Assembly: GCF_004348995.1 (NCBI RefSeq)
Contig: NZ_SMKQ01000010.1
Location: 30,988-94,987 of the forward strand
Length of the DNA: 64,000 bases
DNA from: Nonomuraea terrae
GTDB lineage: Bacteria > Actinomycetota > Actinomycetes > Streptosporangiales > Streptosporangiaceae
Direction: 5' to 3'
Shown here: positions 1-8,548 of the stretch, one piece after another
Layout of the letters: each line of letters begins with the position of its first letter
Position numbering within the stretch: position 1 is the stretch's first letter
The notes under the pieces: model-generated
What the model was told of the DNA's origin: nothing
What the model saw: only the letters and a program-made list of their open reading frames with translations
Databases searched by the model: none
Position numbers and translations under genes: made by a program

Positions 1-433
1 CGCGGTGAGCGCATTCAACATCGTCATCGTCCGCGGTTTCATTCAGGCGATACCGCACGAGCTGTTCGACGCGGCGCGCATGGACGGGGCGGGCGAATGG
101 CGCATTCTCCGGTCCGTCGTGCTGCCGAATTCCAAAGCGGTCGTCGCGGTCGTGGGCCTTTTCATCGCGGTCGGCTACTGGAACAACTATTTCGGCCCGC
201 TGCTGTATTTGAACGACACGGAGATGTGGCCCCTCCAGCTCGTCATGCGCACGTTCGTGCTGGAGAACAACGTCACCACCAATGCGCAGGCCATTCCCGG
301 ATACGTGGCACCCCCCGCACAGTCCGTGCAGATGGCGCTCGTGGCGATCGCCACGCTGCCCATCCTGTGCGTCTATCCCTTCCTGACCAAGCACATGTCC
401 AAGGGAATGCTCACCGGGGCCATCAAGGGTTAA
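1..433 (+). CDS. Sugar ABC transporter permease, 3' part only
   Basis: C-terminal part of an inner-membrane permease of a carbohydrate ABC importer (MalG/LplC class). The frame is already open at the first bases, so the start lies outside the window; about 143 residues remain. The cytoplasmic EAA loop that docks on the ATPase is visible near residues 18-32 (HELFDAARMDGAG). Two hydrophobic segments follow (around 46-60 and 109-127), and the C-terminus LTGAIKG is typical of the family. The stop is 25 bp before the binding-protein gene, so the two are probably co-transcribed. No ATPase gene is visible here; these importers often share one encoded elsewhere, which is inference. Confidence 0.9.
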   Translation, partial: AVSAFNIVIVRGFIQAIPHELFDAARMDGAGEWRILRSVVLPNSKAVVAVVGLFIAVGYWNNYFGPLLYLNDTEMWPLQLVMRTFVLENNVTTNAQAIPGYVAPPAQSVQMALVAIATLPILCVYPFLTKHMSKGMLTGAIKG

Positions 434-458
434 CGGATCACCGTAAAGGAAGAACATC

Positions 459-2105
459 ATGGCTAGCAGAATCCCCGGCGAGGGGCTCACCCGCAGATCG
501 CTTCTGCGGAACGCGGGTCTGGCCGCGGCGCTCGTGCCCGTCAGCGGAGTGCTCGCCGCGTGCGGCTCCGGCTCTTCGGGCGGGAGCACGGGCGGCAGCC
601 CGGCCGGCAACGGCCAGACGGCGCCGATGCCCACGTACGTGCCGCCGAACAAGCCCAAGCCGCTGTACGAGGGCAACGCCCAGGGCGTCATGGACGTCTA
701 CGAGTCCTTCCCCATGGACGGCCCGAGGACGGTGACCGGGACGATCGGCGACGGCGGTGACTTCAACGTCATGATCATGACGTATGGCCAGCCGGCCCCG
801 CCGCTGAACGAGAACGTCTACTGGCAGCTGCTGAACAAGGAGCTCAACCTCAACGTCAAGCCGCTGCAGGTGCCCTTCGCCGACTTCCAGACGAAGTTCC
901 CCGCGCTGGTCGCCGGCGACGACCTGCCGGAGTTCGTCTCCGTGCCGATCTTCCAGAACATCTCCCGCCTGCCGCAGCTCGCCGAGGCGCAGTTCACCGA
1001 CCTGAGCGAGTTCCTGTCCGGCGACGCCGTGAAGAAGTACCCGAACCTGGCGGGCATCCAGGAGGCGGGCTGGCTCAACGGCTACCTCAACGGCCGGATC
1101 TACGGCGTCCCCCGCTCCGACCCCATCTTCACCACGCAGATCTACACCAAGACGGACGTGATCGAGGCGGCCGGCGCCAACCCGAAGCCGAAGAACCTCC
1201 AGGAGTTCCGCGACCTGGCCAAGGCGGTCACCGACCCCAAGGCAGGGGTGTACGCCTTCGGCGGCAACATCGCCGACTTCCTGATGATGATGTTCGGCGT
1301 CCCCAACAAGTGGACGCGCAAGAGCGACGGCACGTTCGTCTCCGCGTACGAGCACGAGGCGTTCGTCCCGGCCATCGCCGAGCTGGCCGCGCTGTACAAG
1401 AGCGGCGTCTTCCACCCGGACACTGCCACCCTGATCGACAACAAGACGCAGCGGGACGCGCTCTTCCGGTCCGGCAAGCTCGCCATGGTGCACGACGGCA
1501 ACCGGGCGTTCGGCATCGTCGCCGACGACAGGAACCTCGTCTTCGACATCATGCTGCCGTTCGGCAAGGACGGCGGAGACGCCGTGCACTGGACCGGCAA
1601 CGGCGCCTACGCGATCACGATGATCAAGAAGACGACCGACAAGAAGAGGATCGACATGTTCCTCAAGGTCCTCGACTACATCGCGGCCCCGTTCGGCTCC
1701 AGGGAGTCGTTCGTGATCAACTACGGCGTCGAGGGCGAGGACTACACGGTCAAGGACGGCGTGGCCGTGCTGACCACCCGCGGGCAGCGCGAGCAGGACC
1801 TCGGCCTGGCCTACATCGCGGGCGGCCCCCAGGTGCTGTGCAACCCGCAGGGCGCGCCGGGCGTGGACAAGCTGAACTACGACTGGCAGCAGAAGGTCGT
1901 CTCGACCCTGCTGGACAACCCGGCCGCGCACCTGTACTCGCAGACCTTCAACACCAAGGGCGCCGCCCTGGAGAAGCAGATGCAGGACGCGATCGTCGCG
2001 GTGTTCCTCGGCCGCGAGCCCGCCTCCAGCCTGACCTCCGCGGTCCAGAAGTGGAAGGCCGGCGGCGGCGACCAGATGGCCAGGGAGTACGCCGAGGCCC
2101 GCTGA
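459..2105 (+). CDS. Extracellular sugar-binding lipoprotein (ABC importer)
   Basis: Solute-binding protein of the same importer, 548 residues, in the size range of the LplA-like group 1 binding proteins. The N-terminus has a twin-arginine stretch (TRRSLLRNAG, residues 11-20), a hydrophobic core and a lipobox LAAC with Cys at residue 35, followed by a Gly/Ser-rich tether. It should therefore be exported folded by Tat and anchored on the outer face of the membrane. The start at 459 is supported by an AAGGA site about 8 bp upstream. ThuA, isomerase and epimerase genes follow directly, which points to a modified sugar or glycoside as ligand. The exact substrate cannot be read from the sequence. 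Confidence 0.9.
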   Translation: MASRIPGEGLTRRSLLRNAGLAAALVPVSGVLAACGSGSSGGSTGGSPAGNGQTAPMPTYVPPNKPKPLYEGNAQGVMDVYESFPMDGPRTVTGTIGDGGDFNVMIMTYGQPAPPLNENVYWQLLNKELNLNVKPLQVPFADFQTKFPALVAGDDLPEFVSVPIFQNISRLPQLAEAQFTDLSEFLSGDAVKKYPNLAGIQEAGWLNGYLNGRIYGVPRSDPIFTTQIYTKTDVIEAAGANPKPKNLQEFRDLAKAVTDPKAGVYAFGGNIADFLMMMFGVPNKWTRKSDGTFVSAYEHEAFVPAIAELAALYKSGVFHPDTATLIDNKTQRDALFRSGKLAMVHDGNRAFGIVADDRNLVFDIMLPFGKDGGDAVHWTGNGAYAITMIKKTTDKKRIDMFLKVLDYIAAPFGSRESFVINYGVEGEDYTVKDGVAVLTTRGQREQDLGLAYIAGGPQVLCNPQGAPGVDKLNYDWQQKVVSTLLDNPAAHLYSQTFNTKGAALEKQMQDAIVAVFLGREPASSLTSAVQKWKAGGGDQMAREYAEAR

Positions 2106-2128
2106 CTCGCGGAAAGGAGCCATCCGGA

Positions 2129-2863
2129 ATGAAACTCAGGAACGGGCCCTCGGCGCTGGTCGTCGTCGAGGGCACCGACCTCCACCACGACCTGCTCGGC
2201 GCGGCGCTGGCCCTGCAGGAGATCGTGATCGAGGGCGGGCTGCCCGCGGCCCGCGCCGTCGGCCTCGACCGGTTCGTCGACCCGATGCCGGCCACGGCCG
2301 AGGCGGACGTCTACGTGCTGTACCGCTCGTCGGTCACCTTCGACCCCGCGCAGCAGGAGGCGCTGTCGGCCCTCGTGGCCGCGGGCAAGGGGCTCGTCGC
2401 GGTGCACGCGAGCAACCTGTTCGGCTTCGGTCCGGGCGGACTGGACGCCGACCGGGCGGCGTACGAGCTGGTCGGGTCGCGCTACGTCTCCCACGGCGAC
2501 GCGGGGTCGGAGGGCCGGATCGAGGTGTCGGTGCGTGAGGGCCACCCTGTGACCCGATACCTGGACGACTTCGCCATCGACGACGAGTACTACGTGCTGG
2601 AGTACGCGCCGGACGTCCAGGTGCTGGCGGAGCGCCGCGCGGGAGAGGGCACCGAGCCGGTCGCCTACGTGCGCGAGCACGGCGCGGGCCGGGTCTGCTA
2701 CACCTCCCTCGGCCACGACGCGCGGGCCTGGGGCAACCCCTGGTTCCGCCAGCTCGTACGGCAGGCCAGCCTGTGGGCGGCGGGCGTCGGCGACGACGTC
2801 ATCGGCTCCTGGTCCACCCGCTGGCCGCTGGGCAACGCACGCTTCATCGGGGGCGCGGCATGA
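2129..2863 (+). CDS. ThuA-domain protein
   Basis: Single-domain ThuA (trehalose-utilisation, class-I glutamine-amidotransferase-like fold) protein of 244 residues. Characteristic pieces are the LVAVHASN turn after the second sheet strand, a DEYY segment and the YTSLGHD-x-R-AW block near the C-terminus. ATG at 2129 is preceded by AAGGAG at 2114-2119. It starts 23 bp after the binding-protein gene and its TGA overlaps the ATG of the next gene, so it belongs to the sugar operon. ThuA proteins cluster with disaccharide catabolism, but their catalytic role is poorly settled; I assign only the family. Confidence 0.85.
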   Translation: MKLRNGPSALVVVEGTDLHHDLLGAALALQEIVIEGGLPAARAVGLDRFVDPMPATAEADVYVLYRSSVTFDPAQQEALSALVAAGKGLVAVHASNLFGFGPGGLDADRAAYELVGSRYVSHGDAGSEGRIEVSVREGHPVTRYLDDFAIDDEYYVLEYAPDVQVLAERRAGEGTEPVAYVREHGAGRVCYTSLGHDARAWGNPWFRQLVRQASLWAAGVGDDVIGSWSTRWPLGNARFIGGAA

Positions 2864-3654
2864 GCGATCAGATCGTGCCGCCGGTCGCCGCCCAGCTCTG
2901 GTCGCTGCACGAGGACGCCGCCAAGGATCTGCTCGGCGTGCTGGAACGCGTCGCGGAGATCGGCTACACCGCGGTCGAGCCCATCAGCCTGTACGGCCAC
3001 GCGCCGTCGGCCGTGCGGGCCGCCCTGGACCGGCTGGGCCTCGGCGTGTGCAGCATGCACGTCCCGTTCCCGTCCGGCGAGGACGCCCCGGCCATCCTGG
3101 ACGCCTGCCAGGAGCTGGGCGTCGAGACGCTGGTGTGGAGCCTGGAGCCGGAGGAGTTCGGCACGCTCGACGGCGTGCTGGCGGGGGCCCGGCGGATCAA
3201 CCGCGCGGCGGCCAACGCGGCGGCGCGCGGCATGCGAATCGCCTACCACAACCACTTCGCCGAGTTCGTCAACGTCTTCGGCGGCCGCCGGGCCTACGAC
3301 ATCCTGCTCGCCGAGCTGGATCCCGCGGTGGTCGTCGAGCTGGACACGTACTGGGTGGCCGTGGCGGGGCTGGACCCCGTGCCGGTGGCCTCCGGGCTCG
3401 GCGACCGGCTGGAGTTCACACACCTCAAGGACGGTCCCGCCACCGGCATGGACGACTACATGGTGCCCTTCGGCGAGGGCACGGTCGACGTGGCGGCCGT
3501 CGCGCGGGCCAACCCGGCGGTCAGGTGGTCCATCGTCGAGGCCGACCGCTCCCACCAGGACATGTACGGGCTGCTGCGCGCCTGCTACGACTTCCTCGTC
3601 GGCGCCGGCCTCGCGACCGGCCGCCGGCCCGTGCACACCGGGGGTGCGTCGTGA
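2860..3654 (+). CDS. Sugar phosphate isomerase/epimerase (TIM barrel)
   Basis: A 264-residue protein of the xylose-isomerase-like/AP-endonuclease-2 barrel family, which interconverts keto- and aldo-sugars or epimerises them using a divalent metal. Visible metal-site elements are AVEPISLYGH near the N-terminus, YHNHFAEF in the middle, ELDTYWV, THLKDG and IVEADRS, giving the Glu/Asp/His/Glu ligand series of the family. The ATG overlaps the ThuA stop (ATGA), and the TGA overlaps the GTG of the following epimerase gene, indicating translational coupling. With ThuA it resembles modules that process 3-keto or inositol-like sugars; the substrate is unknown. Confidence 0.88.
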   Translation: MSDQIVPPVAAQLWSLHEDAAKDLLGVLERVAEIGYTAVEPISLYGHAPSAVRAALDRLGLGVCSMHVPFPSGEDAPAILDACQELGVETLVWSLEPEEFGTLDGVLAGARRINRAAANAAARGMRIAYHNHFAEFVNVFGGRRAYDILLAELDPAVVVELDTYWVAVAGLDPVPVASGLGDRLEFTHLKDGPATGMDDYMVPFGEGTVDVAAVARANPAVRWSIVEADRSHQDMYGLLRACYDFLVGAGLATGRRPVHTGGAS

Positions 3655-4640
3655 GCGGGCCCCGGGTGCTCATGCTCGGGGGCACAGGGGTGATCAGCGC
3701 CGCGTGCGCGCGCCGGTTCGTCTCCGACGGCTTCGACGTCACCGTCCTGACCAGGGGGCGCACCACCCTGCGGCCGCTGCCGGAGGGCGTGCGCCGGCTG
3801 ACCGCCGACGTGCACGACGACGCGTCCATGCGCGCCGCGCTGGGGGACGAGACCTTCGACGCGGTCGTCAACTTCGTCGGCTACGTCCCCGCCGACATCA
3901 CCGCGGACGTGGCCAGGTACGCCGGCCGCACCGGACAGTACGTGTTCATCTCGACCGGCTCGGTGTACGCCCGTCCGGTGCCGGACCTGCCGGTCACGGA
4001 GTCGTCGGCCCGGCGCGCGGGGAACTTCGACTACCCGGCGCAGAAGCTGCGCTGCGAGGAGGAACTCGAGCGGGCCTTCCGCTACGAGGGGTTCCCCGCG
4101 ACGATCGTGCGGGCGGCGCACGTCTACGACGAGACGGTGTTCCCCACGCTGGCCGGCTGGACGGTGATCGACCGCTGGCGGCGGGGCAGGCCGGCAGTCG
4201 TGCACGGGGACGGCACCTCGTTGTGGAACCTCACCCACGCGAGCGACTTCGCCGTGGGGCTGGCCGGTGTCGTCGCCCGCCGCGCCGCCGTGGGAGAAAG
4301 CGTGCACATCACCTCCGACGAGCCGCTCACCTGGGACGGAATTCACCACTGCCTGGCCAGGGCCGCCGGCGTGGAGCCGAGGATCGTGCACCGGTCCAGC
4401 TCGGACATCGGCCGGGAAATCGCCTGGATGGGCACCGTTCTGCAGGAGGATTTCCGGCACTCGATGTTTTATGACAATTCCAAAATCAAGCGGCTCGTCC
4501 CGGGTTTCTCGGCGCAGGTGCCATTCGAGAGGGGAGCCCGGGAGATTCTCCGATGGTTCGACGCGGATCCGTCCCGGCAGCAGGTCGACGCGGAGCTGGA
4601 CGCGGCCTTCGACCGTCTTGCCGGAGATTGTGATGGATAA
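3651..4640 (+). CDS. NAD-dependent epimerase/dehydratase (SDR)
   Basis: Extended short-chain dehydrogenase of 329 residues. The N-terminal Rossmann turn is MLGGTGVIS, the strand ending FISTGSVY provides the Ser, and FDYPAQKLR supplies the YxxxK catalytic pair. C-terminal features (HASDFAVGL, ITSDEPLTW) are those of UDP-sugar epimerase relatives. GTG at 3651 overlaps the previous stop. It is the last gene of the first sugar block; a GntR regulator follows 76 bp later. It probably oxidises/reduces or epimerises the imported sugar or its nucleotide/phosphate derivative, which is inferred from position only. Confidence 0.87.
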   Translation: MSGPRVLMLGGTGVISAACARRFVSDGFDVTVLTRGRTTLRPLPEGVRRLTADVHDDASMRAALGDETFDAVVNFVGYVPADITADVARYAGRTGQYVFISTGSVYARPVPDLPVTESSARRAGNFDYPAQKLRCEEELERAFRYEGFPATIVRAAHVYDETVFPTLAGWTVIDRWRRGRPAVVHGDGTSLWNLTHASDFAVGLAGVVARRAAVGESVHITSDEPLTWDGIHHCLARAAGVEPRIVHRSSSDIGREIAWMGTVLQEDFRHSMFYDNSKIKRLVPGFSAQVPFERGAREILRWFDADPSRQQVDAELDAAFDRLAGDCDG

Positions 4641-4716
4641 TGGTATCCGGCACGGGTCCAGGGCGAGAATGCCGCTAGGTTCGTCGAGGAAACAGCAGCT
4701 GGGGACAGGGAAAGAC

Positions 4717-5478
4717 ATGGACGCGGTGAACACGTCGCCTCAGAGGCCTCTCATCGCGCCGGAGAATCCCGAGCCCTTGTGGGCGCAGGCGGCCGAGCTG
4801 ATCGAGCGTCAGGTGCGCGAGGGCGCCCTTCCCGCCGGCAGCCGGTTGCCCGCCGAGCGGGAGCTGTGCAACCAGCTCGGCATCAGCCGGGTGACGCTCC
4901 GCCGCGCCCTGCAGCACCTGGTCGAGCGCGGTGTCATGCGGTCCTCGCACGGTCGCGGGTGGTACGTCGCCGCCCGTTCCGATCGCGAGTGGCCCAACTC
5001 CCTGGAGTCCTTCACCGAGACGGCCCGCCGCAAGGGCCTGGCGCCGACGTCGCGGGTGCTGCGCGCCGAGATCAAGCAGGCGTCGCTGGACGAGGCGGAC
5101 GAGTTCGGCGTGGCGGCCGGGGCCGACCTCTTCCTGCTGGAGCGGGTGCGCATGCTCGACGGCGTGCCGATCGCGGTCGACTCCTCCCGCGTCGCGGCCA
5201 ATCTCGTGCCCGGGCTCTCCTCCGTCGACTTCACCCGCGCGTCGCTGCTGGAGGAGCTGGCGGCGGCAGGCGCGGAACCGGTCGTGGCCGAGTCCACCAT
5301 CGAGGCCAGGGGCTGCCCGGAGGATCTCGCCGAGCCGCTGGAGCTCAAGCCGGGCGATCCCGCCCTGATCATGACCCAGACCATGATGGACGCCGCGGAC
5401 CGCGTCGTGCTGGTCTCGACCATCACCTACCGCGGCGACCGCTACCGGCTGCGCACGTCGTTCGTGCGCGGTTCCTGA
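4717..5478 (+). CDS. GntR-family regulator, HutC/UTRA subfamily
   Basis: Transcription factor of 253 residues. Residues about 18-90 form the winged helix (LPAERELCNQLGISRVTLRR is the recognition region) and the rest is a UTRA ligand-binding domain, which in this subfamily senses sugar or amino-acid metabolites. I chose ATG at 4717; an in-frame ATG at 4633 would add 28 unconserved-looking residues and overlap the epimerase. It sits between the importer block and the SIS/kinase block, so it is the obvious local repressor of both. The AT-rich gap downstream (5479-5595) is a likely target. Confidence 0.88.
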   Translation: MDAVNTSPQRPLIAPENPEPLWAQAAELIERQVREGALPAGSRLPAERELCNQLGISRVTLRRALQHLVERGVMRSSHGRGWYVAARSDREWPNSLESFTETARRKGLAPTSRVLRAEIKQASLDEADEFGVAAGADLFLLERVRMLDGVPIAVDSSRVAANLVPGLSSVDFTRASLLEELAAAGAEPVVAESTIEARGCPEDLAEPLELKPGDPALIMTQTMMDAADRVVLVSTITYRGDRYRLRTSFVRGS

Positions 5479-5510
5479 CGCCGGCCGCCTCCCACCACCA
5501 CCCGCGGTCT

Positions 5511-5595
5511 CCTATGGCCTTCTCTGGTATTATGTGGTCTTAAGGTTGATTTAAGTGATTTCTTGCTGGTACGCCCCCGAGAGGAAACCCACACT
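5511..5595 (+). promoter_or_regulatory. AT-rich probable promoter of the SIS/kinase/dehydrogenase operon
   Basis: The gap between the GntR gene and the SIS gene contains an unusually AT-rich island for this genome (about 5521-5562) with TATTAT at 5528-5533, a CTTAAG palindrome and a further TTTAAG. A GAGAGGA ribosome site lies at 5579-5585. No DasR-type TGGTCTAGACCA site is present. The composition makes it the likely promoter/operator of the downstream three genes, but I cannot assign -35 and -10 boxes with confidence. Confidence 0.4.
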
Positions 5596-6621
5596 ATGAC
5601 CGGGGTGAGAATCCCCTACCTGGAAGGACGAGCGCGCCAGCCGGCAGCGCTGGAGCGGATCGCGGCCAGGGTCGCGGCTCAGCTCCCCGCGCTCGGCGGA
5701 GTGCTCGCCCCGGCCGAACGGCCGGTGTTCGTCGGCATCGGGGCCAGCTACGCGGCCCTGACCCTGCCGGTCGGACTCCTCGCCGAAGGCGGGATCCTCG
5801 CCCGCAGGGAGCTGGCCGGCGAACTGGGCCCCGGTCTCGCCCTCACCGACGCCGACCTGATGCTCGCCGTCTCACAGTCGGGACGTAGCACGGAGACCCT
5901 CGAGTCCCTGTCCCTGATGCCGGACGGCCGCCGGGCAGCGGTGGTGAACGTCGTGCCCTCGCTGCTCAGCCAGGCCGTCGACCACTGCGTCGACCTCGGC
6001 AACGAGCCCGACAGCTACGCCTCCACCATCGGCTACACCGGCACCCTCGTCGCGCTCGCCATGATCGCTCGCACGCTGCTCGGGGCGGCGGCGGCCGAGG
6101 CCGCCCGCGAATGGGACGGGATCGGCGCCGTGCTGGAGCGGCACGAGTCGGCACTGGCTCCGGTGGTGGACGAGGTGGCCCGCCGGGCCGCCGGCGTGGG
6201 GGCCGCCGACGTCGTCTCCTCCGGGGCCTTCCGCGCCGTCTCCGAGTCCGGCGCGCTGCTGCTGCGCGAGGTGTGCCGGGTGCCCGCCTCCGCGCTGGTC
6301 ACCCGTAACTACCTGCACGGCGAGATGGAGTCGGCCGGGGACACCCTGCACGTCATCATCGGCGACGGCCGGGAGCTGGGGCTGGCCGGGAGCCTGGCCG
6401 CCGCCCGTCACCACACCCTCTGCGTGACCTCGGCCGACCTCTCCCCCACCGAGCACCTGCACGTGGTGCCGATCCCGGCCGCGGCTTCCCTCCCCGTACG
6501 CGTGGTCCTCGCCGCCGCCGTGCTGCAGCGCCTGGCGGGCTCGCTGGCGCAGGCGCGCGGGGTGGAGATCGAGGACTTCGTCTTCCACAACAGCGACACC
6601 AAGATCGAGGAACCGGTCTGA
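5596..6621 (+). CDS. SIS-domain sugar isomerase/deaminase-like protein
   Basis: Protein of 341 residues with two SIS (sugar isomerase) halves, like the isomerase part of GlmS and AgaS/FrlB proteins. First-half signatures are VGIGASYAAL and VSQSGRSTETLE, the Ser-rich phosphosugar loop; the second half has EVCRVPASAL and YLHGEMES, the glutamate/histidine region of the isomerase site. No glutaminase domain is attached, so it probably acts as a deaminase or isomerase on a phosphorylated amino sugar rather than as a synthase. Its TGA overlaps the ATG of the sugar kinase gene (TGATG). Confidence 0.85.
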   Translation: MTGVRIPYLEGRARQPAALERIAARVAAQLPALGGVLAPAERPVFVGIGASYAALTLPVGLLAEGGILARRELAGELGPGLALTDADLMLAVSQSGRSTETLESLSLMPDGRRAAVVNVVPSLLSQAVDHCVDLGNEPDSYASTIGYTGTLVALAMIARTLLGAAAAEAAREWDGIGAVLERHESALAPVVDEVARRAAGVGAADVVSSGAFRAVSESGALLLREVCRVPASALVTRNYLHGEMESAGDTLHVIIGDGRELGLAGSLAAARHHTLCVTSADLSPTEHLHVVPIPAAASLPVRVVLAAAVLQRLAGSLAQARGVEIEDFVFHNSDTKIEEPV

Positions 6622-7517
6622 TGAACCGGGTCGTGGTCGGCGTCGACGTCGGCGGCACGAAGACGCGGATGCGGCTGCTCGACCTGGCCGCCGGCGAGAT
6701 CGTCGCCGACCGTACGGTGCCGAGCGCCGGCTGGCAGACCCGGTCGATGCCAGCCGCCGCCACCTGGCTGGCCGAGCGGGTGACTGCTCTGCCCCGCCCG
6801 GGCGACGAGGTGGTGCGGGTGGTGGCCGGGGCGCACGGTTGCGAGACGCCCGAGCAGTGCGACCAGCTGGGACACGAGCTGGAGTCCCTCGGACTGCCGG
6901 CCTCGGTGGTCAACGACGCCCAGCTGCTCGTCCCCGCGGCGGGGCTGAGCGCGGGGATCGGGCTGGTCGTGGGCACCGGCTCGATCGCCGTGGGCAGGCA
7001 CCGCGAGACCGGGGCCCATCTGTCGGCCGGCGGCTGGGGGTGGGTGCTCGGCGACGAGGGCTCCGGCTCGGCGCTCGTACGCGACGCGGCCCGCGCGGTT
7101 CTCGCCCGAGCCGACGACGGCGCGCCGCTGGAAGCGCTCGGCCGGGCCCTGCTGCGCTCCTACGGCGTGTCCGGCCTGCCCGAGCTGGCCGCCGCGATGA
7201 GCTGGGACGGCGGGGTGGAGACGTGGGCCGAGCACGCGCCCGCGGTCTTCGCCGCCGCGTCCGAGGGCTCCGAGCCGGCGGCCGACGTCATCCGCAGGGG
7301 CGGCGCGGCACTGGCGGACCTGGCGGCTCGGCTGGCCCGGCGAGGCGCGGAGACCGACGCCGTGGTCGCGGCGGGCGGCGTGATCGTCGGCCAGCCGTCG
7401 CTGTTCGAGGCGTTCGAGGAGGAGCTGGCGTCCCTGCTGCCGGGGGTGACCGCGACGTTGCTGCGTGAGCCGCCGGTCGCCGGGGCGGTCGAGCTGGCCC
7501 GCCGCCTGGTGGCCTGA
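6621..7517 (+). CDS. BadF/BcrA-type sugar kinase (N-acetylglucosamine kinase-like)
   Basis: ATPase-fold kinase of 298 residues from the BadF/BadG/BcrA superfamily, whose sugar-acting members phosphorylate N-acetylglucosamine or related amino sugars. Phosphate-1 loop VGVDVGGTKTRMRL is at residues 4-17; GTGSIAVG and GGWGWVLGDEGSGSAL form the second phosphate and substrate loops; AAGGVIVGQPSLF is the adenosine motif. Translation is coupled to the SIS gene by a 1-bp overlap. Kinase followed by phosphosugar isomerase/deaminase chemistry is the standard amino-sugar route, supporting that reading of the locus. Confidence 0.87.
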   Translation: MNRVVVGVDVGGTKTRMRLLDLAAGEIVADRTVPSAGWQTRSMPAAATWLAERVTALPRPGDEVVRVVAGAHGCETPEQCDQLGHELESLGLPASVVNDAQLLVPAAGLSAGIGLVVGTGSIAVGRHRETGAHLSAGGWGWVLGDEGSGSALVRDAARAVLARADDGAPLEALGRALLRSYGVSGLPELAAAMSWDGGVETWAEHAPAVFAAASEGSEPAADVIRRGGAALADLAARLARRGAETDAVVAAGGVIVGQPSLFEAFEEELASLLPGVTATLLREPPVAGAVELARRLVA

Positions 7518-7542
7518 GCCCCGCATGAGTTGAGGAGGACGC

Positions 7543-8457
7543 GTGAGATACGCGCAAGTGGTCTCGGCCGGTCACTCGGAGATCGTCGAGGCCGCCGACA
7601 CGCCGCCGGGGGCCGGTGAGGTACGGGTACGGACCCTGGCCTCCGGGATCTGCTCCTCGGAGGCGCCCGCGTGGGCCCGCCACGAGGGCGCGCCCGTGCG
7701 GCTGGGACACGAGCTGACCGGCGAGATCGAGGCGGTCGGGCCCGGGGTGTACGGCTGGTCGGCGGGCGACCGGGTGACCGGCTTCGCCTCGCCGGCCTTC
7801 GCCGACGTGGTGAACACCCCCGCCGCGGCACTGCTGCCGGTGCCGGCCAACGTGCCGGCCGTTGCGGCCCTCGGGGAGCCGCTCGCCTGCGTCGTCGAGG
7901 CGCTGTCCCGCTGCCCGATCGTCGCCGGGCAGCGGGTCGCCGTGGTCGGGCTCGGCTTCATGGGGCTCATCGCGGTGCAGGCGGCGGCCGAGGCGGGACC
8001 CGTCCGGCTGGTCGGCGTCGATCCGCTGCCCAACGTCCGGGACCTGGCCCTGGCGCTGGGGGCCGGGGAGGTGTGCACGCCGGAGGAGGCGGCCGGGCTC
8101 GCCGGGGGCTTCGACGTGGTCGTCGAGTTCACCGGCAAGGCCGCCGGCCTCAAGCTGGCGGGCGACCTGGTGACCCGGCACGGCACGCTCTGCGTGGCCG
8201 GCTACCACCACGACGGCCCCCGGGAGCTGGACGTCGAGCTGTGGTATCGCGGAGTGACCATCGTCAACGGGTTCAGCGGAGAGCGCCGGCGGACCATGGC
8301 GGCGCTGCGCGAGGGGCTGCGGCTGATGGCCGACCGCCGGCTCACCCTGGAACCGTTGATCAGCCACACCGTGTCTCTCGACGACGTGGACCGCGGCTTC
8401 GGCTACCTCGCCGACCGGCCGGCGGGCTTCGTCAAGTGCGTCGTCACGCCGGAGTGA
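7543..8457 (+). CDS. Short medium-chain dehydrogenase (zinc ADH-like)
   Basis: MDR-family oxidoreductase of 304 residues. The catalytic zinc ligands of the family appear as Cys in SGICSSE and the GHE motif (LGHELTGEIEAVGPG); the nucleotide-binding turn is VVGLGFMGLI. It is about 40 residues shorter than typical sorbitol/threonine dehydrogenases and lacks the four-cysteine lobe that binds the structural zinc, so it resembles the compact YjgB/BchC-like branch. GTG start at 7543 follows GAGGAGG. It is the last gene of the sugar operon, 25 bp after the kinase, and probably oxidises a polyol or sugar intermediate. Confidence 0.85.
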   Translation: MRYAQVVSAGHSEIVEAADTPPGAGEVRVRTLASGICSSEAPAWARHEGAPVRLGHELTGEIEAVGPGVYGWSAGDRVTGFASPAFADVVNTPAAALLPVPANVPAVAALGEPLACVVEALSRCPIVAGQRVAVVGLGFMGLIAVQAAAEAGPVRLVGVDPLPNVRDLALALGAGEVCTPEEAAGLAGGFDVVVEFTGKAAGLKLAGDLVTRHGTLCVAGYHHDGPRELDVELWYRGVTIVNGFSGERRRTMAALREGLRLMADRRLTLEPLISHTVSLDDVDRGFGYLADRPAGFVKCVVTPE

Positions 8458-8462
8458 GCGCA

Positions 8463-8511
8463 AAACATGCACGACATGCATGTTTGCCCAATGTGCACGA
8501 TTGGGTAGTGT
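8463..8511 (+). promoter_or_regulatory. Tandem inverted repeats and possible promoter upstream of P450
   Basis: Two perfect dyads lie back to back in the 91-bp gap. The first is AAACATGC (8463-8470), 7-bp spacer, GCATGTTT (8478-8485). The second is CCCAAT (8487-8492), 7-bp spacer, ATTGGG (8500-8505). A TTGCCC (8484-8489) and TAGTGT (8506-8511) pair with 16-bp spacing could be -35 and -10 elements, in which case both dyads would overlap the promoter as operators. There is no T-run, so a terminator is less likely. Confidence 0.5.
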
Positions 8512-8548
8512 GGTCGGCGACCGATGGCCTGTGGAAGAGGATGTGGCG

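Noticed and set aside
5511..5595. DasR/NagR-type operator for the amino-sugar genes
   Set aside because: No TGGTCTAGACCA-like palindrome is present, only half-matches (TGGTATTATGTGGTC).
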